A stretch of 64,000 nucleotides of DNA from Xiphydria camelus (GCA_963678675.1 OY783195.1:10607277-10671276); one strand, 5' to 3'; positions 23,737-34,231 are shown, counted from the stretch's first letter. Numbers and translations are program-made. The notes: generated from the letters alone by a model not told the origin.

Positions 23737-24190
23737 ACACAAATCAAGAGACACGGTAGTGTCTCGCGGCATGTTCATTCAAGTCGTCAGAACGACGCCG
23801 CCAGCGCTGTCGCCGCGAGCACCCGTGTATCTTTACAGGAAAAATTTCTGCCCCCCCTTCACCCCTCAATTTTAACATCGAATTTTCTCAATAAATATAC
23901 GGTTATAACCAAAACTATGCTTAGTTACGCCATATAAATCGACTATTCTCTATCGATAGAGACCAGAGTAAATGTTGTAAGTTACATATTAACAGAGATT
24001 TTTCCTTAGCAACGCGAGCCACGCCCCTTGCCCCTCAAAGTCGAGGATTTCTTTTCTCGGCCGCGATATATATATGTCAAAATGTCACAAAAATTCCGCC
24101 TACCTTCGGGGATAGTCGGCCATGATCGGAAATGTGTACACAGATGATGCGATCATCAAACACATACAAGCGCCATCAAATGTGTGGGAT
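23737..24190 (+). repeat. Dispersed repeat, copy 2 (inverted partner at 447-897)
   Basis: This is the plus-orientation counterpart of the segment at 447-897. Similarity starts at ATCAAGAGACACGG and ends near GCGCCATCAAATGTGTG. Just to the right, 24200-24240 contains a small hairpin-like CTTTCATCG and CGATGAAAG pair. Confidence 0.7.
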
Positions 24191-24244
24191 ACATTTCGGC
24201 TTTCATCGTTGATCGACTGTTCAGCGATGATCGATGAAAGTGCG

Positions 24245-25320
24245 TACAAAAATGCGACCGATACGCGCGAGTGCACCCGAGGAACGTCTCCAGAGAGGGC
24301 TCGGATCTGCCATTTCGCGAGTGGAGTGAATAGTGCCTCTTTGTCATTTAATTACGAGACAATCATTTTCCTAAGATTAATATATTGTTTAAGTGAAATT
24401 ATTTAAATTCTTCTTCCATTTCCAAAATACTACATACTGCTTTCAGTGAAAATAACGAATATACGATATGTTGTAAATAATTATTGTTTCTATTTGCATT
24501 GGTATTTCTGGACATATCTCGTGAGATGCTCTGTGATATGGCTTATTTTATAGCTTAATAATTTCCGTGCTAAATATTATATCCCTTTATATACATTTCT
24601 TAAAATAAATTCTGCTTAGAAATTTAACACCACTAGAGCTAAGTATAGATATGTCTTCACCGAAAATAAAGGTAAACCTTTTAAAGGTAGTTAACAAGAT
24701 TAGAAGACTTTGGAAAAGTGTGATAGGATGATATACCAGAGGAGAATGTCATTTATAAATTATTTATTTTCTGTTCATACATTGCTTGTTTATATGATAA
24801 TTATAAATGAAAAGAATAACACATATTTATTTTGTACCAATTAATTTCTATTAGGTGTACAACTTTGCTTCCACCGTTTTCCTAAACCAGTTTAATGTAA
24901 AAAACAGCGGAAGCAAAGTTTTAGACCTAATATAGTCCATTTATTGAAATATATTTAAGGTTTGCAGCCTGATCTTGCGAATCGCGATATTAAAATGTTA
25001 ATAAGTACACGTACCGTTTAAGAATTTAAAAATACATCTAATACATCTAATACATATACTTTGTCAGTACCATTACTTTCAAAAATGGGCGTGCAATTCT
25101 TCTGCAGCAGTTAATAGATGATTCTTATTCGCATTGGCATGTTTATGATGATATTTGCAATGAATGTTCTACTCGGACTGAAATGAGTCGCAAGGTCAGC
25201 ATCGAAGCTGTAAATGATGTGGTAATAATTAAATTAAATTTATTTACGAGTAAGGGCGAAATTTCAGCGGTGCATGCAAAAGGATTTTTTAACACTATTC
25301 CAAAACGTCTCGAGTTAATA
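24245..25320. other. AT-rich spacer with one short MITE
   Basis: Apart from the MITE at 24853-24929, no feature is recognised. From about 25240 the sequence is a repeat that recurs at 33949-34275 (GAGTAAGGGC..TTTCAGCGGTGCATGC), so this segment is itself part of a dispersed element. Confidence 0.5.
24853..24929. mobile_element. 77-base MITE (TAGGTGTACAAC ends)
   Basis: The ends TAGGTGTACAACTTTGCTTC and its near complement face each other with almost no interior. The same ends bound the element at 53461-53754, so this is a compact copy of that family. Confidence 0.75.
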
Positions 25321-25322
25321 TA

Positions 25323-25640
25323 TGTAACAACATATACCGAATGTCCTCTGGAAAATTCCTGATTTTGAATTTCCCTGACATTTGGCTGGAAGTGGTTGGC
25401 TCGGTGCTTTAAGAGTTGGCTCCGGGAGAATGCGCTGCGGTCTTACGAGCTGAGCGAAAAGTGTCAAAAGTCTGATCTCCCAGTAGCTGTCAATTCGGGA
25501 GATCGAAATCGTTAATTTGTAAATAATGATTACTAATATGTAGAAGTGATAAGAAATAATCATTCGGGTTTCTTCGATGATATTCCCCAAGTGTTTAAAA
25601 ACCGGTGTATGATTTTTGCCAATATCTGAACAAAAAATGA
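25323..25640 (+). repeat. Solo arm of the TATACCG-end foldback family
   Basis: This sequence aligns with one arm of the foldback at 55343-57507: the ACCGAATGTCC terminus, then GACATTTGGCT, GAGCGAAAAGTGTCAAA, AATTCGGGAGATCGAA, and the inner part ATTCCCCAAGTGTTTAAAAAC. No matching inverted arm follows directly. Confidence 0.7.
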
Positions 25641-25649
25641 ATTTAGTTT

Positions 25650-26490
25650 GTTTTCTTTTTCAGATTTCACGTAATTCTTTATATCTCCATAGGATGACTG
25701 CACGAAAATAAAACGGCGTAAAACCCACAAGTATTTCGAAAATGATTTATGAAAATGGATCATTTAAATTTATTTTGTTGACATTTACTAAAGATCCTTC
25801 GTCGTTAAATTATTTAAAAAATTACTTCTTCATTCATAACAGAATTAAAAATAATGGTAATAATTTTCAAAAAATGAAGAATTTGATATTAATTATAAAA
25901 ATCAATACATAATGAAGCATAAATTTGAATAGATTGCGGAACGCGCTTCTTTCCTCCGTTAGCTACGCGCATAATAAAGGAGCGTCGCGTAACGATCAGC
26001 TGATCGATTTAAGCCAATTTGAATTACATATGTTTAATAATTAATTACACAAAAACGGTGCATCATAGACTATAAGTTCCGACTTGAAATTTGTAAAGAA
26101 TTTTCTCCTCTACACATTGGGATATTTTCATTTATGAAATTAGTTACAGAAAAAACATAGCTTCGCGATTTCTTGGCATAAGTGATTTTGAAAGATAGTT
26201 TTTAATTAATTATATTCTTTCTCGTCAATTTCAAGATTACCCATTTCTATATGTCATTCAGGAGACTTTTTTCTATCGATTGGTACCGGTTTTATCGTGA
26301 GACTAATAAACTTCTTACTTAATAGAAGAAACAAATTTAGTTCTACTGGGCTATTAATCATTCATTTCTCCTATATTATTTACTCGCTCAAAAAAATGAT
26401 GATACCAATTTGTAGCGGGGAAAATGTACTATAAAATTGATGCGAGAACCTACATAACAAAATGCACGGTCAATTTATAATAATTTTTTT
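25650..26490. other. AT-rich non-coding stretch
   Basis: No gene or repeat structure recognised. Confidence 0.45.
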
Positions 26491-26494
26491 AAAG

Positions 26495-26607
26495 TCCCGG
26501 TGTACGAAAGTACAATAAGCTGCGCATGGCGCGTTTTACATGGTTCGCCATGAGAACAGCCGATTGCTTGGCGAAACATGCTTAGAAATTACTTTCGTAC
26601 ACCGGGA
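26495..26607. mobile_element. 113-base MITE truncating the PKD pseudogene
   Basis: Perfect 18-base terminal inverted repeats, TCCCGGTGTACGAAAGTA and its complement, bound a short non-coding interior. The right end touches the last recognisable PKD codons. No duplicated target is visible on the two flanks. Confidence 0.8.
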
Positions 26608-27589
26608 TTTTCGGGTACACTCAAACATCCTTTCGAGATTGACGACTCTGCTGTGTGGGAGAGATTCTGCAGGATGGCTACTTCGTTCTTGAGCTGGGCC
26701 TCTTGCTTGGTGGGAAAACGTAGCTTGTCGATCACCTTTATCGCCACCGCGCGGCCGGTCTCGCGATGAACTCCGCCGTAGACGATACCAAATTGACCCG
26801 AGCCAAGAACTTCGTCTGGGAAGATGTGATAGAGCTGGGCGACATGTCGGTTACGCGTTGCTCTGGCTTGGTCGTCGACTGCTCCTGCTGACCTGCGGAA
26901 AACGACGCGTGTTTTTCGGTTATAGCGTCGGTACGCGTTCGTGCGCACACTCGCGAGCTCTGAACGTACTTGCCGATCCGGAGGTGACGGGCATGAATGC
27001 CTGCCTGATACTCGTTTCCCAGGACCTCGCCAAGTGAACGCCAACGCCACTTTCCGGCGGCGGAAGCTGACCACTCGCACCTCCGTAGAGGGCATCTTCG
27101 CAGACGTAGTAATCGACGTTGGCCATTCTCAACTCGAAACAATGCATCGTGCCTGGAAGAATCGTTTAGAATCGTTTATTGCAGCTAGGACCAGTAGGTC
27201 CAAGACCAGTAGGAAGGAGAGAACGCGCGCGTTGTAAACCGACTAAACGCGCGCAGACAATTTCTAACAATATATGTACTCACGAGAATGTTGTTGTTCC
27301 CTGGCGGCGTCGACGACTAGAATTTCAGCCAATGGAATCTCTTTGAAGTACTTGGAACTGCTGTCGCTTTGGAACAGAATTATGGCCTTTGTGTCCAATC
27401 GCCAGTAGTGTCCCTTCCTCTGAAAACACGCCCCGTGTCGAAAACCACTACAGAACACTACAGAATATTTTCAACCATTACTGAAAACCTGAGTAGTGGC
27501 ACAATAGTGGTGAGCAGTGGTTCAATGATGGTCAGTAGTGGTTCAATGGTGGTGAACAGTGATCCAAAAGTGATATTTAGGGCCGGTTT

Positions 27590-28210
27590 TACCAACACGG
27601 TATAAACGCGGTATAGCGCTATACTGAGAATAACCAGTACGCAACCGTTTTACAAGTATGGTATAAGTCTGAAATAGCATAAACTTTGGAATAAATGCAG
27701 ACATAACTTATCCGGCAGTTTCATCGTGGGATAAGCTATCAGCTATCCTCTGTATAACCTAACTTTTTGTTTGTGTCTATATTCTTCCGTGACATAGTCA
27801 TAACCTGATCGTTGTGATAAATTGTTATTAATTTTGAAATGGAGTTATTTGATAAACCAGTTTTTGAATCATCATTTGATGAAGATATTGACGTATTACC
27901 AAGAATGAGAAATCCGAAGAAAAAACGTGCCCGGTAAGTAAATAAAAGATACCTATACCTATTAAATTTATAATCAATATCTAATACAAAACTATTCCAG
28001 AGTTGACTATTTCGAAGAATACTTACAATGATATAGAATTCTTCACTCGATTTCGTTTGGAAAAACAAAACCGGCCAGAGATTATTGGGACAAATACGAC
28101 ATCGCATTGTACCGAGGTCGCAAAGAAATGCAGCAATTCAGCCAGCAACGAAATTATTGCCAACTTTAAGATTTCTTGCTTTGGGATCAATGCTAATTAC
28201 TGTAATCGTT
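27590..28210 (+). pseudogene. 5' part of a PIF/Harbinger transposon and transposase
   Basis: A terminal-repeat-like GGGCCGGTTTTACCAACACG follows TTA, a preferred Harbinger target. A first exon at 27839-27933 (MELFDKPVFE..) ends at GTAAGTA. The next exon starts at 28001 after TATTCCAG. It has a stop soon after VDYFEEY and then shifts frame, through NDIEFFTRFRLEKQ, to RNAAIQPATKLLPTLRFLAL, the N-terminal Harbinger region. The nuclease domain is missing and sequence similarity to Harbinger stops near 28210, where the fission-regulator-like exons begin. Partial and non-functional. Confidence 0.7.
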
Positions 28211-28239
28211 TTGATCGTAATGTTAAAACTTTTAATTAG

Positions 28240-28756
28240 TTATTATTATATGCCGCCACCTCTGCCACCTCCGATGACTCCTCACATCGCAAGGAGAGCT
28301 AGTTTACAAGACTACAAGTTCGTCGATCGGCATAAACCGCCACTGATCTCCCAGAAATTAATGGGCGATATACTGAAAGACATCGACACAGTCAAATTGA
28401 AACTCATCGCAAGGTATAATTTAAACAATTTTATCGCGGTAAACTTTTAATTCGCCAGGAACAAAGAGGAGTTTCGCATTGTCAGAATGTCGTGGCTGCG
28501 AAGGATTGATTTTGTTCAGAGTGGGCTTTTAAACGTGTTTTTCAGATCGCCGGGTGAGAGACCTTTGCGAGCCAAACGCGAAAATAGCCCTTGCAACGAC
28601 CTTCAAGAGATCTTACGAAAGCGATATATCGCAATGCAATCTCCGGACAGTAGAAATTCCACCGCGACGTTGACGCTCGATGATTCGCTCTGGGTCGCAG
28701 CATTCCCGTCGGACGGTGCTCCGAGGAACGGCTATTGTAGCCTTGCTTTCCACGCG
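28240..28756 (+). pseudogene. Two exons resembling mitochondrial fission regulator (MTFR/FAM54 family)
   Basis: Exon 1 (28240-28413) encodes a proline stretch (MPPPLPPPMTPH), then KFVDRHKPPLISQKL and DILKDIDTVKLKLIAR. It splices at AAG|GTATAA to exon 2 (28546-28756, after TTTTTCAG), giving RSPGERPLRAKRENSP, then LQEILRKRYIAMQSPDS. The VLKDxxKVKLRxVxRSPGG-like core is characteristic of the MTFR family, which promotes mitochondrial fission. A strong donor (CACGC|GTGAGA) at 28757 suggests that more exons followed in the source gene. Upstream exons and a start are absent and the sequence directly follows a truncated Harbinger transposase. I infer a captured gene fragment, although a partial host gene running past the assembly cannot be excluded. 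Confidence 0.6.
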
Positions 28757-29554
28757 TGAGATTGAATCATGATTATAATTTTATCTGAGTCAGAGCTCTG
28801 GAGAATCAAAATTAATAGATCTCTCTTCTTTTTTTATAAGTGAGTCTTTCCCTGCTAGGTAATTTCGCGCGACATATTTTAGATTATAGTTCTTTTTTAA
28901 TAGGAGGATAGAAGCTCATAGAAACGTCGGAAAAATTTTGTTCTCCCTTCGCTCTTTTACTAGAAAATGCAAGTTTAAATTTAAAATTTAAGCACGCCGG
29001 TCTACAATCGCGAGAATCTCAACGGTATCCAATAATATCAACCAAAGAAGTCATCTACCATTGCATTGTCTTCTATAAGTAACATTTAAATTTATCTAGG
29101 TAGGTATTATACCTTTCTTCAATTCGCGTGATTACAGTTTTCGAGAATAGAAGTGATACATCCATCGTATAATTTAAATTTTGTACCCTTTTTATATGAT
29201 TCAATAAAAAAATAGTATAACCATTACACATGTGCACTACTTACCACTTCTTACCACTACGTACCACTGCATGCCACTATTCACCACTGTATACCACTAC
29301 TGACCACTATTGTAGAAACCACTACTGACCACTGTAGTGTTCAGTCCGCTGTAGTGGTTTTCGACAAGGGGCGCGTCTTAATGATGGGGAAAGCGAAACC
29401 GAATCAGCGCCACGTCGTCAACCTACCATCGGATCGCGATTCGTCGAGTGCACCATCCATCCTTCCTTCAGGATCTTGGAGCCGCGTCGTTTCATGTGCT
29501 TGGCGCTTTGAACTATTCACATCAGCGGTATATTGTTACTCGGCGATGAGCTGC

Positions 29555-29936
29555 ACCTGCGTTATCGCGTACGAGGTACCAAATGTGACGGAGGGAGTGA
29601 TGGAGAAGAAAAAAAGATAAAGTATCGCAAGTGTCGAGATACGACGTTGATTGAATAATTACCTCGATGGTCTGGAATTTTGAAATTCGTCGGAAGATGC
29701 ATCGTCATGGCACGGAACGAGGTCCTACGGAAATATCACACGCCTAAAACGATTCTTAGTGCGCTTTCCTCATGTTTCCTTGTGTTTATGCGGTTAGAGG
29801 GGGGATGATGACAGGTTGGCTTATTGTCACTTCACTGTAAATTCTCAGCCTCCGTTCTCTAGAGAGCTACTAGTCCAGCTACTAGAGAGCAGCCTCCGAG
29901 CTCTAGAGAGGAGAGATTCTGGTTCTCGTTTGCTTC
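29555..29936. other. Spacer upstream of the PKD pseudogene
   Basis: No earlier PKD exons (C1 domains) are recognisable. A small inverted repeat around CTCTAGAGAG lies at about 29855-29910. Confidence 0.4.
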
Positions 29937-31220
29937 AACTTCCAGTGATATTATTGAGTATTACTGCAGAACGAGTAGATTAGAAGATTTTCATGAAGAC
30001 TCATGATTTTCTGACATGTCATCTCGTACTGGTGCCACTGAAGCGGATCTAGCTCGTGTCCTGTCCGTAAAAAATGACTCGATGGACATTGGAGAATGTC
30101 AGACTTGTCACCGAGCGCCTATTACCCACGGTACATTAATTGCAATACGCGCTTATCGTTTCAACTCTTCCAGCGTTAAATAACTTTTACTTCTTCCACA
30201 AGCTAATAACCTTTTATGAACTGTTCGTGGTAGGAGGCAGCGATCAATAATAGCGACTCGTCGTAGACAAGTGTGCCGAAGTACTACTGCGATACTATGC
30301 CCAAGCTCACGGTCTACTTTGCAATTAACGTTAACGTAATCGTGATTATGCTCGGGTGATGGGTGTTCCAAAAGAGGTAAAGTTGATACTAAACATCGGA
30401 CGCTGTAAGCTGACTTGCTAGTGTATGCTTCGAAACTGGAACATCATCGCAGGAATAATTTGTCTACGATTAGTCACAATCATTGATCGCTGCCCCCTAC
30501 GATCAACAATTCGTACAAGGTAAATACTTTGAAAGAAGTGAAAGTTATTTAAAGCAGGAATAGTTGAAATGAAAAGCGCTAATTGCAGTGAAAATACCAT
30601 GGGTGAAAGGCGCTCGGTGATAAGTTCGACAATGTCTGATGTCCATCGACTCATTTTCTTCAGGATAGAACAGGAGTTACATCCTCTTTGTTTGCACCTT
30701 ATGAAAGGGGACATGCAAGAAAACCGTCACAAACTTCATGAAAATCTTGTAACCTACTCGTTCTGCAGTAATTACTTACTTAAGGGGTAAGGCCACCATG
30801 GAACTTTTCAAAAATCGATTTTTTTTTTATTAGCTTAAAACCTTCCTTAAACCCTCAAGAATAAGAAAAAAAGGTTTCGTAGTCAAAAAAAATTTCGAAT
30901 CGGTCGTTTACGTCAATTTACAGAGACGCCGCGCGGCGCATTAACACTTAGCGCCATAGCCAACTATACGGTTTCCACCGCGCTCGGGCGAGCCAAACTA
31001 CATTGAATAGGGAGATCTCCCCGATTAGTGGGCTAACTGTTAATTAAATGCATGTTGAGACGTATTATCGGAGTTGAGGCTCGTGTCATTAGCAGTACTA
31101 TTCGGCCATTTATTTTATGTAAAGTCATTCTAGCTGTCAGACGGACGCCGCGTGCGTGATTTTGCTTCGTGTTTCATCAGTTTATCTTTTTACTACGAGT
31201 TACTGAAATTAGTGAATAAA

Positions 31221-32978
31221 ATGTGTGATAAATCGAAATATGGTGGCTATAAAGCTAAACGAGGTGGAAGAAGTTTGTTTAAAAAGCCGTCTATGTCACG
31301 AAAGCGACCTGCAAACCGTTATGAAGCGGAGGCACTCGATTCCTCCGAAAGCGTCGGCACGTCCGCTAGGAAATTGAAGCTAAGTGGCGATGCTCGTAAT
31401 ATCGAAGTTGATGCATCGTTCGGTTATCGTTTCATCAATTTTGTGGCTGTTTTTTCAACAATTTCGTCAGTAGTGAAGTGTAAAATATGCGACTCAGGCG
31501 TCACATTTACTGAAAGTAGTATACGCGGACTTGGTTTTAAAATAGTTCTATCTTGTGAAAAGTGTGCGAAAACTGAAATTCCAAATTGTCCACTCATCAA
31601 TAGCAAAGCATATGACATCAATAGAAGAATTATTATAGCCATGCGACTGCTTGGAGTAGGTTTACACGGAATGAAGAAGTTCTGTGCTTTTATGGAACTT
31701 CCTCGGCCAATATTTCACTCATTTTATGATAAAGTAGTCAACATTATTTGTGATGCTACTGAACGCGTTTCCAAGGCTAGCATGGAAAATGCAGTAAAAA
31801 TAGAAAAAGAAGAAAATGCAAGAAAAGGTTTACCAAATGAATTGATAGTATCAGGAGACGGTTCGTGGAGAAAGCGGGGATTTTCATCATTGTTCGGTTT
31901 GGTGTCTTTGATCGGATGGAATACTGGGAAAGTAATCGATATAATTATAAAATCCAGTTACTGCAAGGCGTGCGAATATTGGAGAAAAATAAGTGATACT
32001 GCAGAGTATGATGAGTGGCTTGAAATACATCAAAATGATTGTCAAATAAATCACACGGGGTCGGCTGGTAAAATGGAGGTAGATGCAGTTATCGAAATGT
32101 TTCAGCGCTCTGAAACTTTATATCAAGTAAAATACGGCAGTTACATTGGAGATGGCGATAGTAAAACCTTTACAGGTCTTTTGAAGTCTGAACCATATGA
32201 AAGCTTTGTTATACATAAAAAAGAATGCATCGATCACGTGCAGAAAAGAATGGGCACTAGACTAAGAAATTTAAAAAAGAACGTACGCGGTCTCGGCGGA
32301 AAAGGAAAATTAATAAATAAACTTGTCGACGAGCTCTCAATTTATTATGGTTTGGCTATTCGCAGAAATCACGACTCTGTGGAAAAAATGAGAAATGAAA
32401 TTTGGGCGACGTTATATCACAAGCTGTCAACGAATGAAAATCCTCAACACAGCAAGTGTCCAGCTGGTGAAAATTCATGGTGTTCGTGGCAAAAGGCAAA
32501 AGCCACCAATACATCAATTAGTACTTTTTTACACAAGCCGGCTCTATCGAAAACAGTTTTCGACGCAATTAAACCAATCTACGAAGAGTTGAGCAGCGAC
32601 GACCTTCTAAATCGATGCTTAGGTGGTTTTACGCAAAATAGCAATGAAAGTTTCAACGCAACGGTGTGGTCAATGTCCCCAAAATCTACGTCAAGCGGAA
32701 AAACCGTACTGGATATTGCTGGGAATCTTGCCGTGTGCACTTTCAACGATGGAATTTGTAGTATAATGCAAGTTATACGACAGTTGGACATGACAGTTGG
32801 AAGGAATTGCTACAATTTCTGCGTTGAGGCGGACGAACTCCGCGTCGATTTTTCGAACCGATCGCTGACTGAGGCTGCAAAAACAGCTCGAATTGCCGCA
32901 AAATCAGCCAGAAAAGAAGAAGAAGAACTCAACATTAACATAGAAGGCCAACTATACGGTGCAGGCATCGCGGATTAA
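31221..32978 (+). CDS. Mutator-like (Kolobok-type) transposase, intact
   Basis: The frame is open for 585 codons from the ATG at 31221 (context AATAAAATGTG); an upstream in-frame ATG at 31152 would add 23 residues that look like leader. The N-terminus is basic (residues 1-45, probable nuclear signal). A CxxC pair (KCKIC) and a second one (CEKC), about residues 87-115, form a likely zinc ribbon. The nuclease motif SGDGSWRKRG carries the first Asp at about residue 213. A CKACEYW, then DCQINHTGSAGKME, insertion precedes YIGDGDSK (Asp about 311-313). NESFNATVW, about residue 480, probably holds the Glu. This order matches the Mutator-like transposase family widespread in arthropods. No frameshift or stop occurs. 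The gene could still make a working enzyme. Confidence 0.85.
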   Translation: MCDKSKYGGYKAKRGGRSLFKKPSMSRKRPANRYEAEALDSSESVGTSARKLKLSGDARNIEVDASFGYRFINFVAVFSTISSVVKCKICDSGVTFTESSIRGLGFKIVLSCEKCAKTEIPNCPLINSKAYDINRRIIIAMRLLGVGLHGMKKFCAFMELPRPIFHSFYDKVVNIICDATERVSKASMENAVKIEKEENARKGLPNELIVSGDGSWRKRGFSSLFGLVSLIGWNTGKVIDIIIKSSYCKACEYWRKISDTAEYDEWLEIHQNDCQINHTGSAGKMEVDAVIEMFQRSETLYQVKYGSYIGDGDSKTFTGLLKSEPYESFVIHKKECIDHVQKRMGTRLRNLKKNVRGLGGKGKLINKLVDELSIYYGLAIRRNHDSVEKMRNEIWATLYHKLSTNENPQHSKCPAGENSWCSWQKAKATNTSISTFLHKPALSKTVFDAIKPIYEELSSDDLLNRCLGGFTQNSNESFNATVWSMSPKSTSSGKTVLDIAGNLAVCTFNDGICSIMQVIRQLDMTVGRNCYNFCVEADELRVDFSNRSLTEAAKTARIAAKSARKEEEELNINIEGQLYGAGIAD

Positions 32979-33132
32979 AGGTATACTATAATTTTCGACC
33001 GTAAAATGTTACTTAAAACTTTAAACGCGTTTTTCTCAGAACACGAAATTTCAAATCGGGCGAACCGATAGCGGCTACAAATCTTTATCGATTGCCTTGC
33101 AATTTTGAGGGTATCTTTATACCTATATAATC

Positions 33133-33288
33133 TAATAGACCACGTAGGGGTTTTTCGATAAGTTGTAAACTTTTTGTTTTATAAACGATTATGTATGAAA
33201 TTCTTATGCGAAAACGTGAACTTTTCTTTTATATACTCACCATTTCTCGAAAAATCAATATTTTCAAAATCCCCTACGTGGTCTATTA
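33133..33288. repeat. Inverted repeat within the transposon's 3' region
   Basis: TAATAGACCACGTAGGGG faces CCCCTACGTGGTCTATTA. The perfect 18-base ends with a 120-base interior look like either a nested MITE or a subterminal structure of the host transposon. Confidence 0.7.
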
Positions 33289-33772
33289 GTTTATGATATA
33301 TATTAAAGAAAAATCTTTGGATTTTTGTTCTAGGTTCACGCTTGTGGGTACAGCCGGTTCGCCCGTTTTGGACCTCCACAAAAAATTCATCGTAGAAACC
33401 GGACCCTGGAACGGCCATTTCTTAACCAAAAATTAAAAACAAAATATTTTTTAGTAGCTTTGAAGATACTTGATAAAGTACTTTATAAGAAAATTCTATA
33501 GCTTTTACACTACTCCTAAAAAAAAATGCACAAAATCGTCCTTCTTTCTTGACGCACATGGTGGCCTTACCCCTTAATCACTGGAAGTTGAAGCCACAGT
33601 TATGGACACCGATTTTTAAACACTTTTGGTAATTATTTATCACTTCTACACATTATATTCATTATTATTTACAAATTAACAATTTCGAGGTTAGATACTT
33701 CGATCTCCCGAATTTACAGCTACCGGCAGATCAGGGGCCCCTTTCTCGAACTCGCTCGTATCTTTGCGTGCA

Positions 33773-33912
33773 CGCATCTTAGCGAATAGACCAATCAGGA
33801 TCAAGTATTCCGTATCAAGAAACGTATACGCATCTTAGCGAGTAGATCAATCAGGACCCTCTCTCACCACAACGGAATACTTGATCCTGATTGGTTTATT
33901 CGCTAAGATGCG
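33773..33912. mobile_element. 140-base inverted-repeat MITE
   Basis: Arms of about 41 bases, beginning CGCATCTTAGCGAATAGACC and ending in its complement, are near-perfect complements. A partial extra copy of the left arm (CGCATCTTAGCGAGTAGATC) follows at about 33830. Confidence 0.75.
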
Positions 33913-33995
33913 TATACGTAACTTTGCGAGTGACTTGAGAAATGTATTTACGAGTAAGGGCAAAATTTCAGCGGTGCATGCAAAAGGATTTCTTA

Positions 33996-34231
33996 TGCCG
34001 GGTTTATACGCTTGCCAAACCTCGACAAGCCATCACAAATTCAAACGTGTGAATAGCACTTTGGCTTTGCTTGTGTAGGCTTGCTAGCACTTGTCGCCGA
34101 TCCGACCGAGTGTCGGTTTTTGGCACAAATCAAAGGAAGTTTACGGAAAGCGCGCTTGCGAAGCGTTTACACGTTTGTACGTTTGTGAATGTTTGGAGTT
34201 TGAGGCAAGTGCCAAGCGTGTAAACCCGGCA
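33996..34231. mobile_element. Harbinger-type MITE with TTA target duplication
   Basis: The ends TGCCGGGTTTATACGCTTG and its near complement are flanked by TTA on both sides (33993-33995 and 34232-34234). The related repeat at 25240-25320 lacks the element and has a single TTA at the same place (GGATTTTTTAACACTATT), so it serves as an empty site. The 3-base TTA target is typical of PIF/Harbinger. It is non-coding. Confidence 0.85.

Larger units (their letters stand above)
27432..29366. mobile_element. Composite insertion in the PKD intron, bounded by inverted GTGGT-rich ends
   Basis: The ends match in inverted orientation: GTCGAAAACCACTACAG at 27438 and its complement ending near 29362. Each is followed inward by about 120 bases of degenerate ACCACTA or GTGGT repeats. 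Between them lie a truncated Harbinger transposase (from 27590) and two exons resembling mitochondrial fission regulator. The flanking PKD exons join in frame when the segment is removed as intron. No target duplication was identified, so the superfamily of the outer ends is unknown. Confidence 0.55.
26607..29550 (-). pseudogene. PKD: Protein kinase D pseudogene (PH domain to kinase N-lobe)
   Basis: Four minus-strand exons are readable. 29550-29427 has SSPSNNIPLM, then KRRGSKILKEGWMVHSTNRD. 27419-27284 has [19 protein letters not shown], and the two join in phase to form the PH domain. 27152-26970 continues it ([20 protein letters not shown]) and includes [19 protein letters not shown]. About 26892-26607 has the kinase start: [18 protein letters not shown], the VAIK lysine motif and [20 protein letters not shown]. 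Splice sites look normal. It is disabled by TGA at an Arg codon after IPLM, a frameshift just before QLYHIF, a frameshift after LSH, and loss of everything past VVNLERMFE. The intact protein is a diacylglycerol-responsive Ser/Thr kinase. Retained introns mean an unprocessed duplicate, or a gene dying in place. Confidence 0.85.
30784..33573 (+). mobile_element. Intact TTAA-flanked DNA transposon, Kolobok-like
   Basis: It has 17-base perfect terminal inverted repeats, GGGGTAAGGCCACCATG, and TTAA on both sides (30780-30783 and 33574-33577). The opposite arm of the surrounding foldback (near 29937-29970) is an empty reference that lacks the element and aligns through the insertion point. It carries one long transposase gene. 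TTAA targets occur in piggyBac and Kolobok elements; the Mutator-like transposase fits Kolobok, not piggyBac. It is 2790 bases long. A 156-base inverted repeat at 33133-33288 lies in its 3' non-coding part. Confidence 0.85.
29937..33745. mobile_element. Foldback of the TATACCG-end family, interrupted by a TTAA transposon
   Basis: Sequence 29937-30360 faces 30370-30783 plus 33574-33600 in inverted orientation and aligns with the inside of the foldback at 55343-57507. It shares TACTGCAGAACGAGTAG, CATGAAGACT, CACGGTACATTAATT and the centre AACGTTAACGTAATCGTG. The right family end follows at 33600-33745. The left outer end is missing. The intact element at 30784-33573 lies inside the right arm. 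Confidence 0.75.

Noticed and set aside
26738..27142. A 134-codon minus-strand frame overlapping the PKD exons
   Set aside because: It is an alternative frame of the PKD exons and the intron between them. Only its short [11 protein letters not shown] part is likely to be real PKD linker.
30784..33573. piggyBac as the class of the TTAA element
   Set aside because: The transposase motifs are Mutator-like and the ends start GGGG rather than CCC, so Kolobok fits better.
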